The notes beneath the pieces are model-generated. The model worked only from the letters and a program-made list of their open reading frames with translations. It was not told the DNA's origin and did not search any database. 64,000 bases of DNA from the NCBI GenBank assembly GCA_902727985.1, contig CACVAY010000110.1:1-64000 (forward strand), written 5' to 3'. Positions within the stretch are counted from its first letter, which is position 1. Every line of letters starts with the position of its first letter. Source of the stretch: an uncultured Thiotrichaceae bacterium. GTDB taxonomy: Bacteria; Pseudomonadota; Gammaproteobacteria; Thiotrichales; Thiotrichaceae. Of the stretch, positions 31,062 through 41,540 are shown piece after piece. Position numbers and translations under genes: made by a program.

Positions 31062-32662
31062 CAGTTGATGCAGTACCAGCATCGTTTTTCAAAGTAGAAA
31101 GTAACCCTTGGTCACAGCTGCAACTCTATAATCTTTATCGCCTTGTTCTTGCTGGAGCCTTACTGCTTGTCGGTCTAACCGAGCATCTTTTACCTGATCG
31201 CTTTATTATCCACCCAGGGCTTTTCAATCAGGTTATGGCAGTATTTACTGTCATTGTGATTATAGAAAACATTTTTGCGTATATGCAGTGGCCACGCTTT
31301 ACCATTCAACTTTATGTGAATTCGACCACTGATATTGTAACTTTGCTGGCGATTATGTATGCCAGCGGTGGCGTCAGTTATGGCTTAGGCATCTTGTTAA
31401 TTTTGCCAGTGATTACACCGAACTTATTTCAACCCAGTCAATTTTCTTTATTGTTAACGGCCATTACTGTCATCTTATTGATTAGCATAGAAATGAGCTT
31501 GCAAAATAAAGGCGAGAATTTTCAGGAGTTATCTCGAACAGGCTTTCTTGCTTTATTTATGATGCTGTCATCATGGTTAGCCAACTCCTGGTCTGCGCAA
31601 GCATATAAAACAGCTACTTTAGCAAGAAAACGTGGGCTTGATTTAGCCAGTATGTCACAACTTAATCAATCCATTTTAGACCATATTCAAACAGGAGTGA
31701 TTGTACTGGAAGATTCACGAACCATTAAACATATGAATCAATCCGCTATGTCAATCTTAGGTCAGCCCAAGGATTGGAGAAATCAACCGTTAATAGATTT
31801 TGCCCCTGAACTCGATGCATGGTTCCGCTTTTGGAGCGACAATCATCGCCCGAAGGTGATGAGCTATGACATTAACCATCAAGGCACGACTTCTTTGAAA
31901 GCACGGATTTCCCAATTAGGAACAAGAAGTAATGCGACTTCACTGATTTATTTGCAAAATACGCATGAGGAAAAAGAACAATTACAGGATATGAAACTTG
32001 CTTCTCTAGGCCAATTGACGGCAAGTATTGCACATGAGATACGTAATCCTCTGGGTTCAATTAGCTATGCCGCGCAGTTAATGGAAGAGGCCGGTAATTT
32101 AAACGAGGAAGATGCGCATATGAATCAAATCATTCTGTCGAATGCCAAACGTACTGATGTGATTATTGATAATGTGTTAAACCTTTCAAAACGAAAAAAT
32201 CCAAAGCGGATTAATTTGCGTTTAAAACTTTGGCTTGATGCATTTTATAAGGATTTCATCGCGCAAAATAAGCTTTCTGAGGATCAAGTCAGTTTATTTA
32301 TGGACCCTGAAAATATTGAAGTCACTTTTGACCCTGACCACTTACATCAAATTCTTTGGAATTTGGGTCGAAATGCCGTCAAATATGCTAAAGAAGACCC
32401 TAAAGACCTGATGTTACAAATACAGGTAAGCATTCCTGCACATACCAGTGATGTGATTTTAAGCCATATTGATAATGGCAAAGGAATCAGTAAACCAATG
32501 CAACAACGCCTTTTTGAGCCGTTCAGCACAAGTGGTAAAAAGGGTATCGGTTTGGGGCTCTTTATGTCTCGAGAACTTGCCCAAGCCAATGGTGCATCGC
32601 TTGAATATGAAAAACTGGCTAGTGATGGAAGTTGTTTCCGTCTTGGCTTTGCTAACCGCTAA
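31025..32662 (+). CDS. pilS: sensor histidine kinase PilS
   Basis: N-terminal multi-TM; LTASIAHEIRNPLGSISYAAQLMEE; followed by pilR. Confidence 0.88.
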   Translation: MQSRARQATTGITVDAVPASFFKVESNPWSQLQLYNLYRLVLAGALLLVGLTEHLLPDRFIIHPGLFNQVMAVFTVIVIIENIFAYMQWPRFTIQLYVNSTTDIVTLLAIMYASGGVSYGLGILLILPVITPNLFQPSQFSLLLTAITVILLISIEMSLQNKGENFQELSRTGFLALFMMLSSWLANSWSAQAYKTATLARKRGLDLASMSQLNQSILDHIQTGVIVLEDSRTIKHMNQSAMSILGQPKDWRNQPLIDFAPELDAWFRFWSDNHRPKVMSYDINHQGTTSLKARISQLGTRSNATSLIYLQNTHEEKEQLQDMKLASLGQLTASIAHEIRNPLGSISYAAQLMEEAGNLNEEDAHMNQIILSNAKRTDVIIDNVLNLSKRKNPKRINLRLKLWLDAFYKDFIAQNKLSEDQVSLFMDPENIEVTFDPDHLHQILWNLGRNAVKYAKEDPKDLMLQIQVSIPAHTSDVILSHIDNGKGISKPMQQRLFEPFSTSGKKGIGLGLFMSRELAQANGASLEYEKLASDGSCFRLGFANR

Positions 32663-32673
32663 AGAAAATAATA

Positions 32674-34068
32674 ATGACTAAACAGCGAATTTTAATTGTT
32701 GATGATGAACCTGATATCCGCGAATTACTGGAAATCACGTTGATCCGTATGGGGCTATCGACTCTCACAGCCGCTAATGTGCAAGAAGCCTTAGCATTGC
32801 TTGAGACATCACCTCCTGATCTTTGTCTTACCGATATGAAGTTGCCTGATGGCACGGGGCTAGATATTGTTAACTTCGTGCAAACACATTGTCCAGAAAC
32901 ACCTATTGCGGTCATTACTGCTTTTGGCTCAATGGAAACAGCTGTTTCAGCACTGAAAGCAGGCGCAATCGATTTCATTTCCAAACCTGTTGAGCTAAAA
33001 AAACTTCGAGAATTGATTGAGTCTGCATTAGCTTCCACTGATCACTCTGAAACCAAAGACTCCTTGGAAGAAACGCCAGGCGATTCTGCTATTATTGGTC
33101 AATCAACACCGATTCTCACGTTGAAGAAAACCATCCAGAAAATATCCCGTGGTCACGCCCCTGTGTATATTTTCGGCGAATCAGGAAGCGGTAAAGAACT
33201 GGTCGCAAAAAGTATTCATCAATCAGGAGCACGCGCAAAATTTCCTTTTACTCCGGTCAACTGTGGCGCAATCCCTGAGGCTTTAATGGAAAGTGAGTTC
33301 TTTGGTCATAAGAAAGGCTCATTTACTGGCGCAGTCAATGATAAACAAGGTCTTTTTGAAGCAGCATCAGGTGGCACGTTGTTCTTGGATGAAGTTGCAG
33401 ATCTACCCTTGGATATGCAAGTTAAATTGCTGCGTGCTATCCAGGAAAAATCTATTAAGCCTGTTGGTAGTAATGAAGAAATCTCTGTCGATGTGCGGAT
33501 TCTCAGTGCTACGCACAAAAATCTCGAAAAAGAAGTTGCAGCAGGGCATTTTCGCCAAGATTTATACTATCGTCTCAATGTCATCAAAATCGAAGTTCCA
33601 CCGCTGCGTCAGCGTGGCGATGATATTATCCTGCTTGCTGAAAACTTTCTGCAATCAATCACCACACGCTGGAAGCTCAAACCTATCCCTCTTTCTGCAA
33701 CAGCAAAGGCTGCTATCAAAAGCTATACTTTTCCCGGCAATGTTCGTGAATTAGTCAATATTCTAGAACGTGCGGTTACATTATGTGATGAAGTAATGAT
33801 TGAAGTTGAAGATCTTCAATTGCCAACACATGAACTTGCTGTTGATACACTGATTGAAATCCCCATTGTCTCTCCTATTCCAATAGATATTCCGACCTGG
33901 AACAAAAATGTAAGTGCTGATGAAGAAAAAAAAATCATAGAAAGTGCGCTTGATGCAATGCATTGGAACCGTACCAAAGCCGCAGACAAACTCGGAATGA
34001 GCCTACGACAATTACGTTACCGTATAAAAAAATACGAACTCGAAAACTTTGAGTCTGATCTAACCTAA
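32674..34068 (+). CDS. pilR: sigma-54-dependent response regulator PilR
   Basis: REC domain, GESGSGKELVAKSIHQSGARA, GAFTGA-type loop (GSFTGAVNDKQGLFEAA), Fis-type HTH. Confidence 0.92.
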   Translation: MTKQRILIVDDEPDIRELLEITLIRMGLSTLTAANVQEALALLETSPPDLCLTDMKLPDGTGLDIVNFVQTHCPETPIAVITAFGSMETAVSALKAGAIDFISKPVELKKLRELIESALASTDHSETKDSLEETPGDSAIIGQSTPILTLKKTIQKISRGHAPVYIFGESGSGKELVAKSIHQSGARAKFPFTPVNCGAIPEALMESEFFGHKKGSFTGAVNDKQGLFEAASGGTLFLDEVADLPLDMQVKLLRAIQEKSIKPVGSNEEISVDVRILSATHKNLEKEVAAGHFRQDLYYRLNVIKIEVPPLRQRGDDIILLAENFLQSITTRWKLKPIPLSATAKAAIKSYTFPGNVRELVNILERAVTLCDEVMIEVEDLQLPTHELAVDTLIEIPIVSPIPIDIPTWNKNVSADEEKKIIESALDAMHWNRTKAADKLGMSLRQLRYRIKKYELENFESDLT

Positions 34069-34444
34069 TATTGCTTTTGCTTAGCCTGCTTAAAATTAGA
34101 ACAAGCTTCTTTGTTTAGTCTATGTTGCTAGCTGCCATTAAAATGCAGCACTACCTAATCCCAAGTAACCAAAGTGATGCACAGGCAGCCCGCACAGACT
34201 GTCAATCAACGTGCAAACCAAGAGAGTAATAGATAAGACGAGCCTATATGAACGCTCGTTAATGCATTAAAATACCTCTGTCAACATAAGTATCCTACTT
34301 AATTCTCTCACAATAGCTTGACTTAATAGGCTTAGAGAATCAAAGTACACAAGATCCACACACCATCAACAGAATACATATTAGTTTAGCTCGAATAGCT
34401 TGTTTATTCTTAAATAAGTTGTAAGAGCAGGGGGATTATTTACG

Positions 34445-34795
34445 GTGACTATTTTCGAAAACTTATCAAAAAAGCTTAACCTTTTCTTTGAAAAACAACA
34501 AGATAAAAAGTCTTTCCGGCTATCTCAAGAGAATAAGAAAGAACACCTGAAAGGGGAATCTTCAAAACCTTTTGAAACCTATCTAGCTCCCCCTACCTTC
34601 ACGCTTTACCTATGGGCAGCCCTGCCTTTGTTATTCATCGCAACATCCAATATGCGATTTGCAATTGCCGCAATCGTTGCGACTATTATTAATTATTTGC
34701 TGATTCATTTCGATACTTTTTCCTTCATCAAGTATCTCATCACAGGCTTCGTTCTACTGATTTTATTCTTACTACATTTCTTTGCAGTGTTATAA
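34445..34795 (+). CDS. hypothetical small membrane protein
   Basis: GTG start; two or three C-terminal hydrophobic segments. Confidence 0.5.
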   Translation: MTIFENLSKKLNLFFEKQQDKKSFRLSQENKKEHLKGESSKPFETYLAPPTFTLYLWAALPLLFIATSNMRFAIAAIVATIINYLLIHFDTFSFIKYLITGFVLLILFLLHFFAVL

Positions 34796-34808
34796 AACCA
34801 AAATTTTA

Positions 34809-36515
34809 CTAGCTTTGATATTTCGCTTTTTGTACTTTTTGGTATGCTTCGATCAAAGCATCTTGCCAAGTATTTTCTGTACTCCACCACGAAGGCAATG
34901 AACCACTGAGTAATTGATCTGCTTCGCGCATAATCTCTTTCGAGTACAACTTCTCCATTGTAGAGTGATATTGAGGATCGTCATCACATTCTAGGCGATT
35001 CACAACACAATGATAAAGTTTATAGCGTTTCTCTTCTATCTGAGAGAAATCAATGAGCCATTCACATCCTTCAAGTAAAGCATCTTTATTCTGACTTATC
35101 GCAACTAACAACACTTTAAGCTCAGCTACACGAAAATCTTTCCACAGTGTATTGGGCTGTAGTGGCAATCCAATCAACGCCCCAACGGGTTGCATATCAT
35201 CGAGCGCCATCTCATCTATCTCATCTGCTAAGGTCTGTGCATCTTCAGCACTCAAGGCATCTAGCTGTAAAATCTGATTGCGTAAGCCAATACCCACGTT
35301 ATTATTCGCCCATTCTAAATCTTCACTGGCATAAATTTCTGACATGGAGGGCACAAGAATACGACAGCAGGGAACACCTAAATGCTCATAATCAGCAATG
35401 TAAATATCACGACCTGTCTGCTCTATTAACTCACAAAGCCATATAAACTCTTCATTTGTTGTTCCTTCAAAGTCGCACGGCGAATAATCGTAATCAGATG
35501 TATCAGAGAAAAATGACCATCCCATTAAGCCACTAGAATCGATGAAATGCGTTTCTATATTTTCAGGGCTAGCCACTTCATCCAGGTTATGAATCGGCGC
35601 AGGAAACTCATTTAAAGCAGCCAATTCACGTCCTTGTAATAGCTCCGTCAAAGAACGTTCAAGTGCTACGAAAAACTTGGGATGCGCACCAAAACTTGCA
35701 AAACAACCTTGATTTTCCGGACTAAGCAGAGTGACATTCATCACGGGGAATTGTCCTCCCAGTGACGCATCTTTGACTAAGACAGAGAAGCCTTTTTCTT
35801 CCAGCTTGCGAATACCTTCCAGGATATCAGGATACTTCTCTAATACTTGCTGAGGAACATCTGGTAAGCAAATACCTTCTTCGATTATTTTAAACTTTAT
35901 GAAACGTTCCAGTATTTCAGATAAGGCCTGTACACGAGCTTCTGCCTGAGAGTTTCCCGCTGACATACCATTACTTACATATAAATTACCGATAATATTT
36001 ACAGGGAATAAACATTCTTTGCCATCCCTTTGACGCTTGAAGGGAAGGGTACAAATACCTTTTTCATAATTAGCGGTATTGAGGTCTACTAACTGTGCAA
36101 GTTGTAACTGTCCCGATGGATTGTAAAAATCTAAGAGCTCTTTGGAGAGTAAAGCTTCTGGCCAATCACTTGATTCTTGCGCGGGAAACCATTGTTCATT
36201 AGGGTAATGGGCAAAGTTTTGTGTTAACAGATTATCCCCTAAATAGAAATCCGCCCAAAAATAATTTGTGGCTAAACGCTCGAAGTATTCACCAAGTGCA
36301 CTTGCTAAAGCGGCTTGTTTAGAACCACCTTTACCATTCGTAAACAGTAAAGGGCAGGAACTATCATTGATATGAACTGACCACACATGTGGAACAGGGT
36401 TTAACCATGCGTGTTCTTGTATATCAAAACCCAAATTCTGAAGTTGCTTTTGCATCTTCGCAATAGAATCTTCCAGAGCTGCATCTTTTCCTGCAATGTA
36501 GTGTTTTTCAGTCAT
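34809..36515 (-). CDS. ycaO: YcaO-domain protein (E. coli YcaO-type)
   Basis: FTNGKGGSKQAALASALGEYFERLATNYFWADFYLG; SAGNSQAEARVQALSEILERFIK. Confidence 0.88.
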   Translation of the reverse strand: MTEKHYIAGKDAALEDSIAKMQKQLQNLGFDIQEHAWLNPVPHVWSVHINDSSCPLLFTNGKGGSKQAALASALGEYFERLATNYFWADFYLGDNLLTQNFAHYPNEQWFPAQESSDWPEALLSKELLDFYNPSGQLQLAQLVDLNTANYEKGICTLPFKRQRDGKECLFPVNIIGNLYVSNGMSAGNSQAEARVQALSEILERFIKFKIIEEGICLPDVPQQVLEKYPDILEGIRKLEEKGFSVLVKDASLGGQFPVMNVTLLSPENQGCFASFGAHPKFFVALERSLTELLQGRELAALNEFPAPIHNLDEVASPENIETHFIDSSGLMGWSFFSDTSDYDYSPCDFEGTTNEEFIWLCELIEQTGRDIYIADYEHLGVPCCRILVPSMSEIYASEDLEWANNNVGIGLRNQILQLDALSAEDAQTLADEIDEMALDDMQPVGALIGLPLQPNTLWKDFRVAELKVLLVAISQNKDALLEGCEWLIDFSQIEEKRYKLYHCVVNRLECDDDPQYHSTMEKLYSKEIMREADQLLSGSLPSWWSTENTWQDALIEAYQKVQKAKYQS

Positions 36516-36529
36516 ACCTTGTCTCTTAT

Positions 36530-37003
36530 TTATTTAATAATGACCAATACACCACGCTTGTTTTCAGCGTTGTAGATCAAATTTAGCTCTGCAGCTCCAT
36601 CGTTACCGCTGAACCATGTTTCTCGATTCAGTGCTGCTGGCTGCCACCAACTGACACTCGACTTAACAAATATCTCCTGCATAACCTCATCCGTTAACGC
36701 CTGTTGTTCCAAACCTTTTTTCTTAATAAAGCCTCTTACTGTGTCAGGGTCAGTGCTGTATGAAAAATACATACTTTGCTTGCCAGAAGTCTGATCGGTT
36801 TCACGGTAGGCTTGTACAGTATCCATTTTATTCGGATCGACCGAAAACCAATCAGCTAATGCAACACGTGCACGATCAGATATCGCTATTTGCGGCTTTG
36901 ATTCGTCAACAGGAAAAATGAAATTCATCACAAATGGACTAAAAGTGAGTACCACACCTGCAAATACAACAATACCAATGAGAATGGGAAAAAAGTTTTT
37001 CAT
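36530..37003 (-). CDS. hypothetical membrane-anchored protein
   Basis: N-terminal TM followed by ~125-aa extracytoplasmic-type domain; between tatD and ycaO. Confidence 0.65.
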   Translation of the reverse strand: MKNFFPILIGIVVFAGVVLTFSPFVMNFIFPVDESKPQIAISDRARVALADWFSVDPNKMDTVQAYRETDQTSGKQSMYFSYSTDPDTVRGFIKKKGLEQQALTDEVMQEIFVKSSVSWWQPAALNRETWFSGNDGAAELNLIYNAENKRGVLVIIK

Positions 37004-37773
37004 GAATTTAACCTCAATAATGCTTTGGCATTTTGTGTAGTTACATCTGCAACTTCAGTAGGGGAGATCTCCCGTAATTCTGCAAATGTATTCATAATTG
37101 CAGGAAGAAATGCAGGCTCATTACGTTCACCGTAACGGCTTTCATCTACCTGATCCGGAGCATCCGTTTCTAGTAGTAGAGATTCTAGCGGTAGCGTACG
37201 CACCAACTCTCTGAGTTTACGAGCTCTCGGATAAGTAACCGGGCCACCAAACCCCAATAGGAATCCCTGCTCAATACATATTTCTGCTTGTTGTCGACTA
37301 CCAGAAAAGGAATGCATGATACCTCTTAGCCCCGTAAATTGACGAATATATTTCAGTACAATATCGAGAGATTTTCGAGCATGAATAATTACCGGAAGAT
37401 CGTATTTTTTTGCCAGTCGTAAATGTTCAATGAAAATATCGACTTGACGCTGCTTATGCTGAGCTAAGCCCTTAACAAATAAATCAATGCCACATTCACC
37501 AACTGCCTTACACACATTGTGTTCCAGCATAAAGTCCAGGGCCTTAATATCTTCTGCCCGATGTTGCTCTAGAAACATCGGATGCATGCCTAAAGCCACA
37601 TGTATACCAGCAAATTCTTCTTGTAAATCTAACACTGCCTGCCAGTTTTTATAACTCACGCTAGGCACTAGAATATCTTGAACACCTTGTTTTTTGGCCC
37701 GCTCTATAACTTTTGATCGATCGGATTCAAATACCTTAAAATCAAGATGGCAATGGGTATCAAATAGCGTCAT
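37000..37773 (-). CDS. TatD family hydrolase
   Basis: LFDTHCHLDFKVFESDR...LLLETDAPDQVDESRYGERNEPAFL. Confidence 0.93.
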   Translation of the reverse strand: MTLFDTHCHLDFKVFESDRSKVIERAKKQGVQDILVPSVSYKNWQAVLDLQEEFAGIHVALGMHPMFLEQHRAEDIKALDFMLEHNVCKAVGECGIDLFVKGLAQHKQRQVDIFIEHLRLAKKYDLPVIIHARKSLDIVLKYIRQFTGLRGIMHSFSGSRQQAEICIEQGFLLGFGGPVTYPRARKLRELVRTLPLESLLLETDAPDQVDESRYGERNEPAFLPAIMNTFAELREISPTEVADVTTQNAKALLRLNS

Positions 37774-37863
37774 AGCTTGTAAATACTTTATTAATCTGGT
37801 AGAGAAAAACGTCCTTTCAGGTTAAAATTATTAGCCTTATCTTTATACACAATCAGGCATGAC

Positions 37864-39438
37864 ATGAGCGCTTTAACCGTACCTCGCTGTCCCACGTTGC
37901 TCGTAATTCTCGATGGATTCGGCGTCAATCCCAGCAAAAAAAATAACGCTATTTACGAAGCTGATACGCCTAATTTAGATCGCTACTTTGGTAGCCACCC
38001 ACATGTAACCATCAATGCTTCTGGACGTGCTGTTGGCCTACCTCGTGGACAAATGGGGAACTCAGAGGTTGGACATTATACCTTAGGTTGTGGTGCTATT
38101 TACATGCAAAATTTAGTACGCATTAGTGAATCCATCCGTGATGGTAGCTTTAAGAAGAAAGATGTTCTGCTGAATGCATTCAATCGTGCTAAAGAGTTAG
38201 ACCGTCCCATTCATTTGATTGGCTTAGTATCTGATGGTGGCGTACATAGCCATACTTCACACCTACTTGCCCTGCTAGAAATGGCAAAGGAACTTGGTGT
38301 AAAACCCGTTGTTCATGTGATTACTGATGGACGTGATACTGCCCCAACTTCAGCTAAGACTTTCTTAAGTCCCTTGCAGCATACACTTGACGAATGTGGT
38401 GGTGAAGTTGCGACGGTATCTGGACGATACTATGCGATGGATCGTGATAGCCGTTGGGATAGAACACAAATTGCTTGGGATGCCATTGTTAATGCTAAGG
38501 GAATCCCTGCTGACTCTATGCTTTCTGCTGTTGATGATGCTTATGCTAACGGTGAGAATGATGAATTTATAAAACCACGTTCTATAACAGGCGCAGAGAA
38601 GATACTCGAAGATGATCAGCTTATTTTCTTTAACTTTCGTAATGATCGTCCTCGCCAAATGGCTGATGCACTAGGAAGTGATGATTTTGTAGAGTTTGAC
38701 CGTGGTCACTACAAAACCATTACGGTTACTTGTCTAACTGAATATGATAAAAATTTACTTGCACCTGTTGTGTTTGCACCTGAAGAACCCGCCACGAACC
38801 TTTCTCATATCATTAGCCTCGCAGGACATAAGCAATTACATGTCGCCGAAACAGAAAAATATGCACATGTGACGTTCTTTTTTAATGGGGGGCGTGAAAC
38901 ACCGTATGCTGGCGAAAGTCGCACCATGATTGATTCACCAAACGTTGATACTTATGACTTACAGCCGGAAATGAGTGCTCAGGAAGTTGCAAACACTGTG
39001 ATAGACGCAGTAAAAAGTGGTGAAAATTCATTCATTGTTGTGAACTTTGCTAACGGTGATATGGTCGGACATTCAGCAGTACCTGAAGCCGTTGTGAAAG
39101 CAGTTGAGGTGCTCGATAAAGAAGTAGGGAGAGTGTTGGACTCAGCCGTTGAAAATAATTATTCTGTTATTTTAACAGCTGATCATGGAAATTGTGACGA
39201 ATATATTGACCCGTTAACTGGTGAACCCCATACCCAACACACTATTTATCCCGTCCCTTGTTTAATCATAGATAAGTCATTCTGGCGTTTGGACACATGC
39301 GGAGGTTTATCCTCTATTGCTCCAACAGTGTTACAACTTATGGGCTTACATCAGCCTGCAGCCATGACGGGCGAGTCCATCTTATTGGAGGAAATACCTA
39401 AGCATGAATATATTACCGATTCGGAATCTCCGTACTAA
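37864..39438 (+). CDS. gpmI: 2,3-bisphosphoglycerate-independent phosphoglycerate mutase
   Basis: TLLVILDGFGVNPSKKNNAI...MGNSEVGHYTLG...TADHGNCDEY. Confidence 0.96.
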   Translation: MSALTVPRCPTLLVILDGFGVNPSKKNNAIYEADTPNLDRYFGSHPHVTINASGRAVGLPRGQMGNSEVGHYTLGCGAIYMQNLVRISESIRDGSFKKKDVLLNAFNRAKELDRPIHLIGLVSDGGVHSHTSHLLALLEMAKELGVKPVVHVITDGRDTAPTSAKTFLSPLQHTLDECGGEVATVSGRYYAMDRDSRWDRTQIAWDAIVNAKGIPADSMLSAVDDAYANGENDEFIKPRSITGAEKILEDDQLIFFNFRNDRPRQMADALGSDDFVEFDRGHYKTITVTCLTEYDKNLLAPVVFAPEEPATNLSHIISLAGHKQLHVAETEKYAHVTFFFNGGRETPYAGESRTMIDSPNVDTYDLQPEMSAQEVANTVIDAVKSGENSFIVVNFANGDMVGHSAVPEAVVKAVEVLDKEVGRVLDSAVENNYSVILTADHGNCDEYIDPLTGEPHTQHTIYPVPCLIIDKSFWRLDTCGGLSSIAPTVLQLMGLHQPAAMTGESILLEEIPKHEYITDSESPY

Positions 39439-40030
39439 ATTTGTACTAGCAGCAATACTGCCTATTGCTGGAATATTACTAAGTGGACTTAGTGGTTGTA
39501 GTACCCATGATCACGGTGTTAATACAAATGATCCAACCATCATTTATAAAACACGTGGGCATTTATCACCTATCAAGGTCAATCAACGGCAAATTATCAG
39601 CACGCATAACAAATTCCGCGCAAAGTACGGATTAAAGAGGTTAAGCTGGTCTAATGAATTAGCCAGTTACTCTCAAGAATGGGCAAACACGCTGAAAAAC
39701 AATAATGCTTGCCGAATGCGTCATCGTCCAAATAATCCTTATGGCGAAAACCTTTCTTGGGCTAGTCCTGTGTCTTGGTCTGATGGCAAAAGAAGTATTC
39801 AACAACTCTCTTCTGCTGATGTTGTAAATGGCTGGGGAAATGAGGACAAGTTTTATAATTATCAACGCAATAGCTGCCAACAAGGTCAGCAGTGCGGACA
39901 CTATACGCAAATGGTTTGGAAAGACACCACCCAGGTAGGATGCGCGGTTGCTATCTGTCAGGATTTCTCTCAGGTTTGGGTATGTAACTACAACCCACCC
40001 GGTAATTATATCGGTAAGCGCCCATATTAG
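39404..40030 (+). CDS. CAP/SCP (PR-1-like) domain lipoprotein
   Basis: lipobox LSGC; CAP1 GHYTQMVWKDT and CAP2 VWVCNYNPPGNYI signatures. Confidence 0.9.
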   Translation: MNILPIRNLRTKFVLAAILPIAGILLSGLSGCSTHDHGVNTNDPTIIYKTRGHLSPIKVNQRQIISTHNKFRAKYGLKRLSWSNELASYSQEWANTLKNNNACRMRHRPNNPYGENLSWASPVSWSDGKRSIQQLSSADVVNGWGNEDKFYNYQRNSCQQGQQCGHYTQMVWKDTTQVGCAVAICQDFSQVWVCNYNPPGNYIGKRPY

Positions 40031-40073
40031 ATTACTTGTTTTATACCTCTCTGTGATAGTTGATGATAAAAGT

Positions 40074-41222
40074 TTATTTATCATCAACCGTCTGGTAGTT
40101 CTCAAACTCCTCACTGCTTGGTCGTTCGGCATTCATTGCATATGCCTCATGGTTAAGTGAATTTGAATTTTCAACCTCTATCTGCATCCTTTCGAGCAAG
40201 ATCTTTGCTGATGCATGAGCCATCGTTAATCCGTATCTGTAATGCCCGGCATTAACATATAGCCCCAGTATTTCCTGATGTTCATCAATGTAAGGAATTC
40301 CACTTGGCAAGCCTGGGCGGAATCCACACCATTTTTTCACTATCTCAGCATTTTTTAATATGGGTAAAACCTGCTCAGAGAAAGCTTTTTGCTGATGAGG
40401 AAAGTTGCTATCTGGTTGTTTATCGAAGCCTTTAAATTCCAGTGTCGAACCTGAAAGAATATGACCATCTTTTCGTGGTATCAGGTATTTTTTATCATGC
40501 AGGATAATAGTCTTTTGCGTACCTGGTTTCGTTTTATAAAGAAGCATTTGACCCAATACAGGTTCTATTTTCGTCTGTTTTAATTCAAAAAACTTACGTG
40601 TCCAAGCTCCCGCACAAACTACTACGGCGTCACCCTCATATTTTCCTTGCTCTGTTTTTACACCCCTTACGCTATTTTTGCTATGGAGTATTTCTGTAAC
40701 TGCTTCATTGTTATGAAAGATAACATCATTATCTTGCAAGTAGGTTTTAACCGTAGCTAGAAGTCGTGGGTTGCGGATTTGCTTTACATCTGGCAGATAG
40801 AAAGCATGATCAAAACGTTCTGATATATTTTGCTCAACTTGGTGGAGTGCTTGAGCGCTATCAAGACGATCCACTTTCTGTTGATAACTATCGGACCATT
40901 GCTTTGCTTTTGGCGTATCAGATGAGTCTGCTATAACCAACATCCCCGAATCTAGGTACTCAACATCCATCCCAGTCGCAGCGCTGATTTCCTCGATAAA
41001 TACAGGGTAATCTTTAAGACTTTCGTGAACCAAGTTATTAATTACAGGTGGATAATCCCACGGTGCAAGGGGTGATAAAATACCACCACCAGCCCAAGAC
41101 GCTTCCGATCCTATTTCTGATTGATCAAAAATACGAACCCGATGACCCGCCTTTTGTAGATAATACGCAGCGGTGAGACCGATGATTCCACCACCAACAA
41201 TGATCATTTCATTTTTTAACAT
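40074..41222 (-). CDS. thiO: glycine oxidase ThiO/FAD-dependent D-amino acid oxidase family
   Basis: MIIVGGGIIGLTAAYYLQKAGHRVRIFDQSEIGSEASWAGGGILSPL. Confidence 0.85.
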   Translation of the reverse strand: MLKNEMIIVGGGIIGLTAAYYLQKAGHRVRIFDQSEIGSEASWAGGGILSPLAPWDYPPVINNLVHESLKDYPVFIEEISAATGMDVEYLDSGMLVIADSSDTPKAKQWSDSYQQKVDRLDSAQALHQVEQNISERFDHAFYLPDVKQIRNPRLLATVKTYLQDNDVIFHNNEAVTEILHSKNSVRGVKTEQGKYEGDAVVVCAGAWTRKFFELKQTKIEPVLGQMLLYKTKPGTQKTIILHDKKYLIPRKDGHILSGSTLEFKGFDKQPDSNFPHQQKAFSEQVLPILKNAEIVKKWCGFRPGLPSGIPYIDEHQEILGLYVNAGHYRYGLTMAHASAKILLERMQIEVENSNSLNHEAYAMNAERPSSEEFENYQTVDDK

Positions 41223-41285
41223 GATGTTTGTGGATAGCAGAGTAATTTCACTGTAAGACTGGATAAAAACTGGGTTTATATTTGA

Positions 41286-41540
41286 TCAGCAACGCTGAAG
41301 AGGCTGTTCTACTTTACTACGAGCTTCAACGCCCAGCAATTTTTCTATTAAGGTTAAGGCCATAGCAATACCAACAAATCAAACTCTTCCTCCATTACCT
41401 CATCTAATAAACAATCTGCCACTTAATCACTAAGCGCTGCTGTCATAACATTCAGCTCAGCACGCCCTGAGTAAGTTAATCAGAGTAGCTGCCTCAAGCT
41501 CTTCACAACCTTCGGCTAATGGAATCAGAACACGCTTCAT
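41286..41540 (-). pseudogene. degraded DJ-1/PfpI family protein
   Basis: MKRVLIPLAEGCEELEAATLINLLRA(frameshift)AELNVMTAALSD*VADCLLDEVMEEEFDLLVLLWP*...MALTLIEKLLGVEARSKVEQPLQRC*; frameshift, in-frame stops, internal deletion. Confidence 0.88.
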
